Below are positions 18,415-27,464 of a DNA stretch of 64,000 nucleotides, one piece after another; the first letter of the stretch is position 1; each line of letters begins with the position of its first letter. Position numbers and translations under genes: made by a program. The notes below the pieces were generated by a model. It was not told the origin of the DNA. It was given only the letters and a program-made list of their open reading frames with translations, and searched no databases. The stretch comes from Pseudomonadota bacterium (lineage in GTDB: Bacteria; Myxococcota_A; UBA796; CAJQPC01): the NCBI GenBank assembly GCA_024228935.1, contig JAAESX010000024.1, positions 1 to 64,000 of the forward strand. Reading direction: 5' to 3'.

Positions 18415-20064
18415 TCAGGTGCGCACGCTCAGCAGAACCGCCTGAGCCGTCGCGGCTCCCCGGGGCTCGGGCGCCTCGACACCCAACGCGATGAGCCGGG
18501 TCGCGCGGCCCCATCGGATGAGCCGACGGGCCTCGTCGACCGCCTCGGAGAACGGTCCGCAGAGCACCATCGACGGGCCACGCAGGCCCCACAGAATGGC
18601 CGCCTCGCCCGAAGGCGCGCCCGGGATCGTGTAGATGAACTCGACCCGAGGAGCCTGCGCTGCACCCCGCTGGAGCAGCTTCTGGTGGTAGCGCAGGTCG
18701 GTCGCCCGGCAGTTGCTGCGGCTGGCGAGGACGATGCCTGTCTCCTCGCCGCAGGGGTGGGCCTCGACGAGCGCGCGGACCGCGACCAGGCCGCATCGCA
18801 CGTACCGATTCAGCCGCTTGAAGCGATCGGGCGGCGTCGGCCAGTACGTGCTCCAGTCGACCTTGCCAGCCGGGACCTCGAGGGAGACTCGGTCGATCTC
18901 GACGACCTCGACGGGCGGCCGCTGGAGGTCTGCCGAGGCGCCGGGCGCGGTGATGACGGCGGCCGCGTTCACGCCGCCGAACGCCGAGTTGGTGGACAGC
19001 ACGCGGGTGGGCGTCGGAGGGAACCGGGGCGGCACCACCACGGGAAACGCCGGGTCGATCGCCGGAGGGGCTGGCGGGACGCGTCCGGTCTGAAGCGCGT
19101 CGACGACGACCGTGGCCTCGATGGCCCCGGCGGCGCCCAGCGTGTGGCCGATGGCCTGCTTGACCCCAAAGAACGCCACCGACCGCGAGCCGAACACGCT
19201 GGCGAGGGCGTGGGCCTCCATGCCGTCGTTGAACGCCGTCCCCGTCCCGTGCACCGAGACCAGGTCGATGTCCGCAGCGGCCGTCCCAGCATCCGTCAGC
19301 GCTGCGGTCATCGCCCGCGCGGCGCCCCGTCCCTCTCGATCCGGCGCCGTCATGTGCACGCCATCGGCCGAGAGCCCGGTGCCGGCCAGCTCGGCGAGCG
19401 GCGTGGCGTCGCGCGTCCAGGCGGCGCGGTCCGACTCCAGGACGAGCGCGGCCGCGCCTTCGCCGAGCAGGAGCCCGTCCCGGCCCTCGTTGAAGGGGGT
19501 CGGCCGGCTGGCGGACAGCGCGCCCAGCCCGTTGAACCCGGCGTGCACGTACAGGCTCAGCGCATCGGCGCCTGCGACGACGACCGCGTCCACGACCTCG
19601 TCGGCGAGCCAGCCCTGGGCCAGGGTCAGTCCGGCCGTCCCGCTCGCGCAGGCGACGCTGACCGTCGCGTGTCGGACGAAGCCCAGCCGCTCGGCGACGA
19701 CCCGGGTGGGGTCCTGGCGCCAGGTGCCGGCCTCGTCGGCGGACTCCCCAGCCAGCGTGGCCACGTGCCAGCGCTCCCAAGGGCCGCAGATGTTCCCGCT
19801 GGACGTGCCGACGACGAGCCCCCAGCGACCCGTCCGAAGCCCGGCGTGGAGCAGCGCCTCGCGCACGGCGACCTCGAGCAGCGCCTCGGCCGGACGCTCT
19901 CTGTCGACGTCGGTGGCGGCGCACTGGGGACTCGTGAGCCCCTGGCCGTCGTACGGAGGCTGCTCTTGCGCGGCGTCCCCGCCTCGGGCCAACAGGGCGG
20001 GCAGCGCATCGGTGCCCTTGCCTGCGGCGGTCCATGCGCCGATGCCGGTGATCACGACCTTCAC
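18415..20064 (-). CDS. Beta-ketoacyl-ACP synthase (KS C) with C-terminal CLF-like KS N-terminal-type extension
   Basis: VKVVITGIGAWTAAGKG; VACASGTAG; SVHGTGT; KQAIGHTLG; then ~150 aa RFKRLNRYVRCGLVAVRALVEAH...GIVLASRSNCRATDLRYHQKL...GEAAILWGLRGPSMVLCGPFSEAVDEARRLI. GTG start overlaps the upstream stop. Confidence 0.88.
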   Translation of the reverse strand: MKVVITGIGAWTAAGKGTDALPALLARGGDAAQEQPPYDGQGLTSPQCAATDVDRERPAEALLEVAVREALLHAGLRTGRWGLVVGTSSGNICGPWERWHVATLAGESADEAGTWRQDPTRVVAERLGFVRHATVSVACASGTAGLTLAQGWLADEVVDAVVVAGADALSLYVHAGFNGLGALSASRPTPFNEGRDGLLLGEGAAALVLESDRAAWTRDATPLAELAGTGLSADGVHMTAPDREGRGAARAMTAALTDAGTAAADIDLVSVHGTGTAFNDGMEAHALASVFGSRSVAFFGVKQAIGHTLGAAGAIEATVVVDALQTGRVPPAPPAIDPAFPVVVPPRFPPTPTRVLSTNSAFGGVNAAAVITAPGASADLQRPPVEVVEIDRVSLEVPAGKVDWSTYWPTPPDRFKRLNRYVRCGLVAVRALVEAHPCGEETGIVLASRSNCRATDLRYHQKLLQRGAAQAPRVEFIYTIPGAPSGEAAILWGLRGPSMVLCGPFSEAVDEARRLIRWGRATRLIALGVEAPEPRGAATAQAVLLSVRT

Positions 20065-20789
20065 AGCAGCTCCCCCACGGTGACCGAGCGCAGGCCTCGG
20101 TCGGCCAGTTCGCGCAGCACGCGCGGCAACACGCGAGCGGCCGGACGGGCCCCCTCGTGCAGCAACAGGATGTCCCCGGCGCCAGCCGCGCGACAGGCAC
20201 CGACGAGCCGGTCCTCGCTGCCCAGCACGCCGTCCATCGTGCGGACCGAGCACCAGATGGTGTCGAGCCCGACCAAGGCGACCGCCTCGACCAGGCGCGG
20301 CGAGGTCACACCGAAGGGCGGACGGTAGAGCCGGACCTCGGTGCCGGTCAGCTCGGACAGGCGCGCGCAGGCCTCTCGCAGCTCGGCGGCGCCTCGCTCG
20401 GGCGACCAGACCGTCAGCCAGGGGTGGTGACCCAGCCCGTGCAGTCCGATCTCGTGCTCGGCGGCGATGGCACGCACGAGCTCCGGGTGCGCCTCGGCCT
20501 GGTCGACCAGGACGAAGAACGTCGCGCGGGCCTCGGCGGCTCGAAGCGCGTCGAGCAGCGCCGGGGTGCTGTCGGGATGCGGACCGTCGTCGAAGGTGAG
20601 CGCGACCGCGGACTCACTGCGCCCCCGGCTGGTCGCCGGCCCGTACAGCTGCCAGCCCGGATGCGTCGAGGCCAGCGCGATCCAGACCAGCAGCGACACG
20701 CCCGACAGGACCGCGAGGACCGGCGCGAACACCGCGCCCAGCAGCGCGATGACGACGTGGAGAGCGACCAGGACTGCGAGTCGGGGCAC
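20061..20789 (-). CDS. Polysaccharide deacetylase (NodB-like)
   Basis: ALTFDDGPHPDSTPALLDAL; GLHGLGHHPWL; RPPFGVTSPRL. Start at GTG 20789; stop overlaps the KS C start (GTGA). Confidence 0.85.
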   Translation of the reverse strand: MPRLAVLVALHVVIALLGAVFAPVLAVLSGVSLLVWIALASTHPGWQLYGPATSRGRSESAVALTFDDGPHPDSTPALLDALRAAEARATFFVLVDQAEAHPELVRAIAAEHEIGLHGLGHHPWLTVWSPERGAAELREACARLSELTGTEVRLYRPPFGVTSPRLVEAVALVGLDTIWCSVRTMDGVLGSEDRLVGACRAAGAGDILLLHEGARPAARVLPRVLRELADRGLRSVTVGELL

Positions 20790-20811
20790 CCGTCCGGTTA
20801 ACGGGCCGGCG

Positions 20812-21267
20812 ATGCGCAAGGCCATCCACCGGCTGTTCAAGCAGATGCTCGCCGAGCACCGCGAGCCAGGCAAGCTGGCGTGGGCCGTGGGCCTGGGTCT
20901 GTTCATCGGCACGCTGCCGCTCTACGGGCTCCACTTCCCGATCTGCATGGGCATCGCCTGGCTGCTCCGCCTGAACAAGGTGACGGTCTACCTCGCGGCC
21001 AACATCAGCAACCCGCTCGTCGCGCCGCTGCTGGTCGCGGCCGGCATCGCGATCGGCGAGTTCGTCCGCTTCGGCACGTGGCGGGGCCTGGACATGGGGC
21101 AGAGCGACGCGTTCCTGGACAAGGTCTGGCTGCTGACCGGACAGGTCCCCGATCTGTTCCTGTCGTGCTTGATTGGCGATGCCCTGCTCGGCGCCGCTCT
21201 GGGCCTCCTGATCGGTCCGATCGTGTTGTTCTGGGCCCGCCGGCGCGCCCGCCAGGCCGCCGCATGA
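20812..21267 (+). CDS. DUF2062-type membrane protein
   Basis: MRKAIHRLFKQMLAEHREPGKLAWAVGLGLFIGTLPLYGLHFPICMGIAWLLRLNKVTVYLAANISNP. Confidence 0.8.
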   Translation: MRKAIHRLFKQMLAEHREPGKLAWAVGLGLFIGTLPLYGLHFPICMGIAWLLRLNKVTVYLAANISNPLVAPLLVAAGIAIGEFVRFGTWRGLDMGQSDAFLDKVWLLTGQVPDLFLSCLIGDALLGAALGLLIGPIVLFWARRRARQAAA

Positions 21268-21325
21268 CCCAGGTTCTCCGCCGAGCCTTGCCGGAAGGTG
21301 GGCGCCGTGCGAAGGTTTCCGGCAC

Positions 21326-21751
21326 ATGGAACGCAGGAAGCTAGCCCTCGCTGGGATCCTCCTCATGGGGGTCGCCGGCTGCGAAAACACGACGGAGGCC
21401 AACGCCCCGCCTGCTGAGATCCACGCGTCGAGCGAGCTCATCGGGACGTGGGAGACCGACGTCAACGCCTACAAGTGGCAGATCGACGCCGGCGACACCT
21501 CGCTCGACATCCACGGCTGGGACCAGGCCACGGGGAACGCGTTTCGCGTGAAGGACGTCGAGTTCAACGGCTCGCTGCTGACGTTCTCGACGACCGGAAA
21601 CGGCGAAGCCATGGACCACGCCTTCCGGCCCTCGGGCGACGGTGAGATGACCGCGCACTGCGAGGGTGAGGCGCTCGGCGAGCTCGACTTCGAGCTGAAC
21701 CGCATCCCCGGCACCGGCCCCAAGTGGGGCAGCGGCCGACAGGGCCCCTGA
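21326..21751 (+). CDS. Lipoprotein of unknown function
   Basis: MERRKLALAGILLMGVAGC lipobox; ELIGTWETDVNAYKWQI. Confidence 0.7.
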   Translation: MERRKLALAGILLMGVAGCENTTEANAPPAEIHASSELIGTWETDVNAYKWQIDAGDTSLDIHGWDQATGNAFRVKDVEFNGSLLTFSTTGNGEAMDHAFRPSGDGEMTAHCEGEALGELDFELNRIPGTGPKWGSGRQGP

Positions 21752-21754
21752 GCG

Positions 21755-23095
21755 CTACTCCGGGTCGACGTACCCCATCGCCTCGAGCGCTGACCCGACG
21801 CCGCCGACGCCGACACGTACGGCCGTCGTCATCTCCGTCACGACCCGCTGCAGCTCGCCCTGCCCCGAGCGGCCATCCGCAGACGTCGGGGTGAGCTCGC
21901 CCGGATCCGTGGCCAGGTCGTAGGCCGACTCGCCCTCGGCAGCCCAGCGCAGCTTGTCGTCGTCGAGCCACACCGCGGCCTCGGCGTGGGTCCCGACGGC
22001 GCCGTTGGACCAGTCCTGCCAGTGGGGATCAGGCCAGACCGAGGCCTCGACGGACGGCAGCTCGTCCGGGAGCACGCCGTCGAGCGCGAGGTCGTGGACC
22101 AGGCGGGCACTCATCGGCTCGGGGAGAGCCACCTGGCTGCCATCGCTCGCCCACCACAGGAACGGGACACGCGTCGCGGGCTCGCCCAGAGCGTGGCGAT
22201 GGCGGATCAGCCCGTGCTCCCCGAGGTATTCGCCATGGTCCGACGTCACGAGGACGCGCAGCCCAGCTCGGTCCCATCCGCGCTCCCGCAGCCGCTCGAG
22301 GACATGGCCGACGTTCCGATCGGAGCGATGGATGGCGTAGTCGTACAGGTCGATCGCGCGCGTCAGGAACGCAGCTCGGTCCGCCTCGCTGAGCTCACCC
22401 CGCGAGAACTTCTTGAACCAGCGGATCATGCCGAACATGCCCTTCTGGGCGGGGAGCCACTCAACACCCTCGGGCACCTCGCGCCAAGGGTCGTGGGCCT
22501 CGAGCAGGTTCACGACCAGGAACAGCGGCGCCTGGGGGTCCAGCTCGTCGACCGCCCCGTCGAAGGCCTGGCGGAAGTCCTCGTCGATCAAGACGGGCTC
22601 GCGCTTCGTCGTCCCGCTGATGCGCTCGACATCAAAGCCCTGGTTCAGCCCCGACGTGCCCAGCAGCGAGTTCCCCGACACGAGCACCGTCTGGTACCCG
22701 CGCTCGCCGAATCGCTCGGCCAGCGTGGTCGCCTCGTCCGGGAGCGGCACCAGGCGGTCCTTGCCTTCGACCAGCCCACCCGGGGCGGTGCCCACGCCCA
22801 GCTCGGCCACGGACTGGCCTGTGAAGAACGCAGCGTGGCTCGGGAGCGTCCAGCTCGATGGCGCGTACGCACGGCAGGACAGCGAGGCCCCATCCGCGAC
22901 CAGGGCCTCCAGCGTCGGGGTCGTCGGGCGGTCGTGGCCGCAGACGCTGGTGCTGGACGCGCGCACCGTGTCCATGACGATGACGACCACGGTCGTCCGC
23001 TCCGCCGCGCTGTGCACCTCGACGACGGGGGCCGGGGCCTCGACGACGACTGGAGCGGGCTCGGGGGTCGAGCACGCCAGCCAGCCGAGGATCAC
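21755..23095 (-). CDS. Sulfatase-like alkaline phosphatase superfamily hydrolase, predicted lipoprotein
   Basis: VILGWLAC; VVIVMDTVRASSTSVCGHDRPTTPTLEALVADG; APSSWTLPSHAAFFTG; TSDHGEYLGEHG. GTG start overlaps the halogenase stop. Confidence 0.85.
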   Translation of the reverse strand: MILGWLACSTPEPAPVVVEAPAPVVEVHSAAERTTVVVIVMDTVRASSTSVCGHDRPTTPTLEALVADGASLSCRAYAPSSWTLPSHAAFFTGQSVAELGVGTAPGGLVEGKDRLVPLPDEATTLAERFGERGYQTVLVSGNSLLGTSGLNQGFDVERISGTTKREPVLIDEDFRQAFDGAVDELDPQAPLFLVVNLLEAHDPWREVPEGVEWLPAQKGMFGMIRWFKKFSRGELSEADRAAFLTRAIDLYDYAIHRSDRNVGHVLERLRERGWDRAGLRVLVTSDHGEYLGEHGLIRHRHALGEPATRVPFLWWASDGSQVALPEPMSARLVHDLALDGVLPDELPSVEASVWPDPHWQDWSNGAVGTHAEAAVWLDDDKLRWAAEGESAYDLATDPGELTPTSADGRSGQGELQRVVTEMTTAVRVGVGGVGSALEAMGYVDPE

Positions 23096-24249
23096 GACGG
23101 GGCTCGTTCCAGCAGGCCGGCGAGCCACTGGAACTTCTCGGCCATCCGGCGACTCACGTCATTGCCGGGGGCGAACAGGTCTCCCGCGAGGAGGCTGATG
23201 ATCGCTCGCCGGAAGCGCTGCTTCTGGAGCCCCCGAGGCGCGCACGCGACGTCCAGGAACGTGCCGTCGTAGAACGAGAGGACCGCCAGCTCCATGGGCC
23301 GCGCGGCGTCCCGCATGCCTTGCTCCCAGGCGGCCAGATCGCCGCCGTCGCGCAGGGCCTCGCCCAGGGTCCAGCCCGTCTCGAGCGCAAACAGGACCCC
23401 CGAGCTGAAGACCGGGTCGAGGAACATCGCCGCGTCGCCCGCGAGCGCCCAGCCGTCGCCCGAGAAGCGCCGGGCGTAGCTGGTGAAGTCCTGGACCCCG
23501 CCGATGCGCCCGATCCGGGTGGAGTCGGCCAGTCGGCGGCGGGCCTGCGCGCAGCGCTCGAGGCCCTGGGTCCAGCGGGACTCCGCGGGCCCAGTGATGC
23601 CCGAGGTCGGTGTCATCACCAGGCCGACGCTCGTCCGGCCGTCCGCGAACGGGATGAACCAGAACCAGCCCCCGTCGAACTCGGTGATGGCGATGTCTCC
23701 CACCACGGAAGGTTCCGGGTGGCCGACCCCGTTGAACTGGCCGTGGATGGCCGCGTTCTTCAGGTCCGGGTGCAGGTCGATCTCGCCGAGCTGGCGAGCC
23801 AGGAACTTCCGACGCCCGGCCGCGTCCACGAACGTGTCGTACGGGATCTCACCCTCGTCGGTGACCAGCACCTTGCGCTCGAGGTCCACGCGCCGGGCCT
23901 TGGCCAACTGGAAACGGGCACCCGCTTCGAGAGCGACCTTGCGAAGGCGCGCGTCGAAGTCGTCCCGAGGGACCTCCCACGCATGCGTGTACGTGCGCCG
24001 TGCCGACTCGGCGAAGGGGAACCGGACGTTCAGGTCCCCGCGCGTGAACACGGCACCGTGCTTCACGATGAAGCCCGACATGTCGACGCCCATCGCGTCC
24101 AGCACACGCGTGCCGAACGGGAGCAGCGACTCGCCGATGGCGGCGGCCGGCTCGGGCAGTGCATCCACGAGCAGGACATCGCGACCGGCTCGGGCGAGCA
24201 CGGTGGCCGCCGCACAGCCCGCAGGCCCCGCGCCGAGGATCAGGAACAC
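23092..24249 (-). CDS. FAD-dependent halogenase-like oxidoreductase
   Basis: FLILGAGPAGCAAATVLARAG; GESLLP; WFWFIP (WxWxIP); FLDPVFSSG (FxxPxxSxG); GTG start directly after the ACP stop. Confidence 0.85.
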   Translation of the reverse strand: MFLILGAGPAGCAAATVLARAGRDVLLVDALPEPAAAIGESLLPFGTRVLDAMGVDMSGFIVKHGAVFTRGDLNVRFPFAESARRTYTHAWEVPRDDFDARLRKVALEAGARFQLAKARRVDLERKVLVTDEGEIPYDTFVDAAGRRKFLARQLGEIDLHPDLKNAAIHGQFNGVGHPEPSVVGDIAITEFDGGWFWFIPFADGRTSVGLVMTPTSGITGPAESRWTQGLERCAQARRRLADSTRIGRIGGVQDFTSYARRFSGDGWALAGDAAMFLDPVFSSGVLFALETGWTLGEALRDGGDLAAWEQGMRDAARPMELAVLSFYDGTFLDVACAPRGLQKQRFRRAIISLLAGDLFAPGNDVSRRMAEKFQWLAGLLERAPS

Positions 24250-24507
24250 CTACCGGTTCGCGGCGATGTAGACGGACAGCGTCTCGACGCTGGTGAAGAC
24301 CTTGCGGGTCTCGTCGCTCGACCAGACCGACACCCCGAAGACGCGCTCGATCTCCATCGCCAGCTCCAAGGCATCGACCGAGTCGAGCCCCAGGCCAGCC
24401 CCGTCGCCGAACAGCGGCGCGGCGTCCTCGATCTCGTTCGGCTCCAGGTCCTCGATCATCAGCGCTTCGATGATGAGGCTCTTCAGCTGGCCCTTCAGCT
24501 CGTCCAT
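24250..24507 (-). CDS. Acyl carrier protein
   Basis: MDELKGQLKSLIIEALMIEDLEPNEIEDAAPLFGDGAGLGLDSVDALELAMEIERVFGV; Ser in LDSVD. Confidence 0.93.
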   Translation of the reverse strand: MDELKGQLKSLIIEALMIEDLEPNEIEDAAPLFGDGAGLGLDSVDALELAMEIERVFGVSVWSSDETRKVFTSVETLSVYIAANR

Positions 24508-24594
24508 CTGGTCTCCCGACTGGCGGGGTCTCTATTGAGGTGGGCGCGTGCGGCGCAATGGGCATTTGCCGCCGCGGGGGTCGTCGAACCGTGC

Positions 24595-24729
24595 AGTTGG
24601 GCCCCAACTACCTCCTGATCGGAGGAACGCGACTCCGTGTCGCGGAACCGCAATCTGACCCGGTCAGATCCACGAAGCGCGACACATGTTCGCACTTGGC
24701 CCGGATGGCAGCAGTTCGCGCCCAACTGC
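24595..24729. promoter_or_regulatory. Palindrome-rich intergenic region upstream of ACP-halogenase operon
   Basis: Perfect palindromes agttggg-c-cccaact (24595-24609) and atctgacc-c-ggtcagat (24653-24669); hairpin cgcgac-tccgt-gtcgcg (24628-24644); gcagtt...aactgc (24711-24729). Confidence 0.5.
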
Positions 24730-24743
24730 ACCGGTGCGTCAGC

Positions 24744-27464
24744 CTAGAAATCCGCTCGCAGACCCAGGAACGGCCGAATCGGCAGGTGCTCGAGCATCCC
24801 CTCGGTCAGCTCGCCGTCGGAGACCTGGGCCGTCGGCACGAAGTCGCTGTGGAAGTTCGCGACGTTCAGGACCTCGGCATAGAACGACAGCCGGTAGTTA
24901 TCCATCGCCTTCCGCCACTCGCCGCGCACGTCGAGGTTGTGGAAGCTGCCCAGCCGCTGGTCGTTCAAGCCCGTGATCATCACCAGGTCGTCGGTCGTCG
25001 GCACGATGGACGAGACCGGTCGGCCCGTGTGGAAGCTGTACCGGACCGTGCCTCGCCAGCGCGGCGTCAGCTGGTACTCCAGCGACGTGCCCAGCGTGTG
25101 TCGCTGGTCCTGGCCGGGCGCATAGGTCTGGGCGAACTGCTCGTTCAGCGGGTTCGTCCGGGTCGCCACCAGGTAGCTGTACGTCGCCATGCCGCTGGCT
25201 CGACCCGCTCGGGCCCCCAGCATCACGTCCAGGCCCTGGTTCCGACCCGAGCCGGCGTTCTCCCAGCTCGTGCCGTCGTCGATCGCCTGCTGGTTGTCCG
25301 GGCTCACGATCAGGTCGGTCAGCTCGATGCGGTAGGCCTCGACACGCAGCAGCCCGCCAGCCTCTTCCCACGGCAGCGGGAAGCCCTGGTCGATGCCGAC
25401 GACGAAGTGCTGGGCGCGCTCGGAGTGCAGATCGGGGTTGCCGATGACGTTGTCCAGGACCCGCGGGTCCTTGGGGGTCCGGTGGTAGATGCCCCAGCTC
25501 GCCTTGGGCACCGTGCCGGTCTTCAGCGGCACCGAGATGCCCGCGCTCGGCGAGACGAGCACCTCGTTCGTGGCCCCGTTCCAGGTCGTCCGGGCGCCGG
25601 CTCGCAGGTACGCCGGCCCCTTCCACGTCTCCTGCAGGTAGACGCTGGCGTCCGCGTACCCGAGCGCCTCGTCGAGCTCGACCATCGTGGTGGCGTACTC
25701 GGCGATGGGCGCCGTGTACCAGGTCGGCGGGAGTCGGGAGTCCTCGATCTCCCCGACGCTGTCGATCAGGTGCCAGCTTCCATCGACGCCCGTCAGGACC
25801 TCGTGCTTGCCGGGGGTCCAGGTCAGGTCGGTCCGCGCGAACCAGCGGTGGGCCGTGACCTCCTGCTTCGCCTGCCCGCCCAGGTCACGCAGCATGTAGG
25901 ACCGGTCGCGGGTCCAGGCCGAGGTGGTCTGCCAGGTCAGCTCGTCACTGGCGACGAAGCGGTGGTCGATGCTCGTGAGGCTCAGCGCGTTCGAGAGCTC
26001 GAACGTGCCATCCACGTTGATGATGGACTCGTCGGGCGAGTCGATGATGGCCAGCGAGTCGCCGGACTGCATCGCGGTCACCATCACCCGATGGCGCGGG
26101 ATCGGACGCCACGCGAAGCGAGCCGAGTACTCGCTGAACTCGGGCGCGGCGAAGCTCGTGTCGATGACGTTCGCCCACTTCATGACCTGGAAGTAGGTCT
26201 CCATGTACGAGCGCCGGGCGGCCATCGCGATGTTGGCCCGCTCGCCGATGGGACCCATCGCCAACAGCCGGATCGAGCTGGCCGAGATGTCCACGGCGCC
26301 GTCGATGTCGGCGGCGTCCTGGCGAGGCTGGCCGTCCCAGGTCTCGACCGCGAGCACGGCGCTGGTGCCGCTGGGGACGTTCGCGGGAGCGGTGCCCGCG
26401 TAGAACTGGACCGTCGAGATGAGGTCCGGGTTGAACAGGCTGTTGAAGCCGGCCAGGTGGAACGGGTTGTCGAGCGGGACCCGGTCGATGAGGAAGACGA
26501 CGTCGGTGGTCTCGCCGCCGCGGGCGTTGAACGTGGCGAGCATGTCGCCGTCGCTCACGATGCCGGGCAGGGCGTGGACCGCGCGGCTGACGTCCTCCAT
26601 CGAGCCGGGTGTGGCCTCGATGTCCCGCCGTGTGAGCGTGTAGGCGCCGGTGACGGCCTCGACGTTGGGCTCGAGCGGGGCACGCTCGACCTCGCGCCAG
26701 GTGCGCTCCTCCCACGTCACGACGATGGTCATCTCGCCTTCGGGCACGATGGTGAAGCCGCGGCGCAGGTTCTGGCCGGCCTCGATGTCGATGAGGAACC
26801 CGGCGTCGGTGAAGCCGGGGAACGTGACGGTCACCTCGTACTCGCCGCTCGGCAGGAAGGTCACGCGGAAGCTGCCGTCCTGCTTGCTCGAGATGTGCAG
26901 CGGCTCGAAGTACTGGTCGTCGGTCCGGATGATCTCGATCCGCGCGTTCGGGACCGTCAGGCCCTGCAGGTCCTGGACGACGCCATGGAGCGAGCCCGGG
27001 ACGGCGGTTCCCTGCTCGTCGGCGATGCCGAGGTCGAAGCGGAACCGGTAGTTGATCTGCACCGGGACCGCGACGCCGCCCTGGGTCGCGGGGGTGAACA
27101 TCAGGAGCTCGGCCGCGTCCATCGCCGCCATGTTCAGCAGGCTGTGCGGCCCCTGGACCAGCTCGACCTCGTAGACGAACCCGTCGGCGCCGACGGTGAG
27201 CAGGACGAGCACGTCGCCGTCGATGCCCTCGTCGCGTGCCTCGGGCGGGTAGACCGGCTCGACACCCTTCAGCAGGGTCGGCGGCACGATCTCGCCTCTC
27301 GGTTCGGGGAGGTCCTCGGGCTCCTCGACGACCGGCTCATCGACAACCGGCTCATCGACAACCGGCTCATCGACAACCGGCTCCGCGGTGTCCTCGGGAT
27401 CGACGGAGGGCTCGTCGAGAGGGGGTTCCTGGGCCAGCGACAGGGCGACAAGGGAGAAGATCAC
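24744..27464 (-). CDS. TonB-dependent receptor with N-terminal TonB C-terminal-like and carboxypeptidase-regulatory-like domains
   Basis: VEPVYPPEARDEGIDGDVLVLLTVGADGFV (TonB_C-like); GSLHGVVQDLQGLTVPNARIEI; plug VSRAVHALPGIVSDGDMLATFNARGGETTDVVFLIDRVPLDNPFH; C-terminal IRPFLGLRADF ends in F. Confidence 0.85.
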   Translation of the reverse strand: MIFSLVALSLAQEPPLDEPSVDPEDTAEPVVDEPVVDEPVVDEPVVEEPEDLPEPRGEIVPPTLLKGVEPVYPPEARDEGIDGDVLVLLTVGADGFVYEVELVQGPHSLLNMAAMDAAELLMFTPATQGGVAVPVQINYRFRFDLGIADEQGTAVPGSLHGVVQDLQGLTVPNARIEIIRTDDQYFEPLHISSKQDGSFRVTFLPSGEYEVTVTFPGFTDAGFLIDIEAGQNLRRGFTIVPEGEMTIVVTWEERTWREVERAPLEPNVEAVTGAYTLTRRDIEATPGSMEDVSRAVHALPGIVSDGDMLATFNARGGETTDVVFLIDRVPLDNPFHLAGFNSLFNPDLISTVQFYAGTAPANVPSGTSAVLAVETWDGQPRQDAADIDGAVDISASSIRLLAMGPIGERANIAMAARRSYMETYFQVMKWANVIDTSFAAPEFSEYSARFAWRPIPRHRVMVTAMQSGDSLAIIDSPDESIINVDGTFELSNALSLTSIDHRFVASDELTWQTTSAWTRDRSYMLRDLGGQAKQEVTAHRWFARTDLTWTPGKHEVLTGVDGSWHLIDSVGEIEDSRLPPTWYTAPIAEYATTMVELDEALGYADASVYLQETWKGPAYLRAGARTTWNGATNEVLVSPSAGISVPLKTGTVPKASWGIYHRTPKDPRVLDNVIGNPDLHSERAQHFVVGIDQGFPLPWEEAGGLLRVEAYRIELTDLIVSPDNQQAIDDGTSWENAGSGRNQGLDVMLGARAGRASGMATYSYLVATRTNPLNEQFAQTYAPGQDQRHTLGTSLEYQLTPRWRGTVRYSFHTGRPVSSIVPTTDDLVMITGLNDQRLGSFHNLDVRGEWRKAMDNYRLSFYAEVLNVANFHSDFVPTAQVSDGELTEGMLEHLPIRPFLGLRADF
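27320..27385 (-). repeat. 15-bp tandem repeat encoding (VVDEP)n
   Basis: ccggctcatcgacaaccggctcatcgacaaccggctcatcgacaaccggctc; protein EPVVDEPVVDEPVVDEPVVEEP. Confidence 0.85.
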
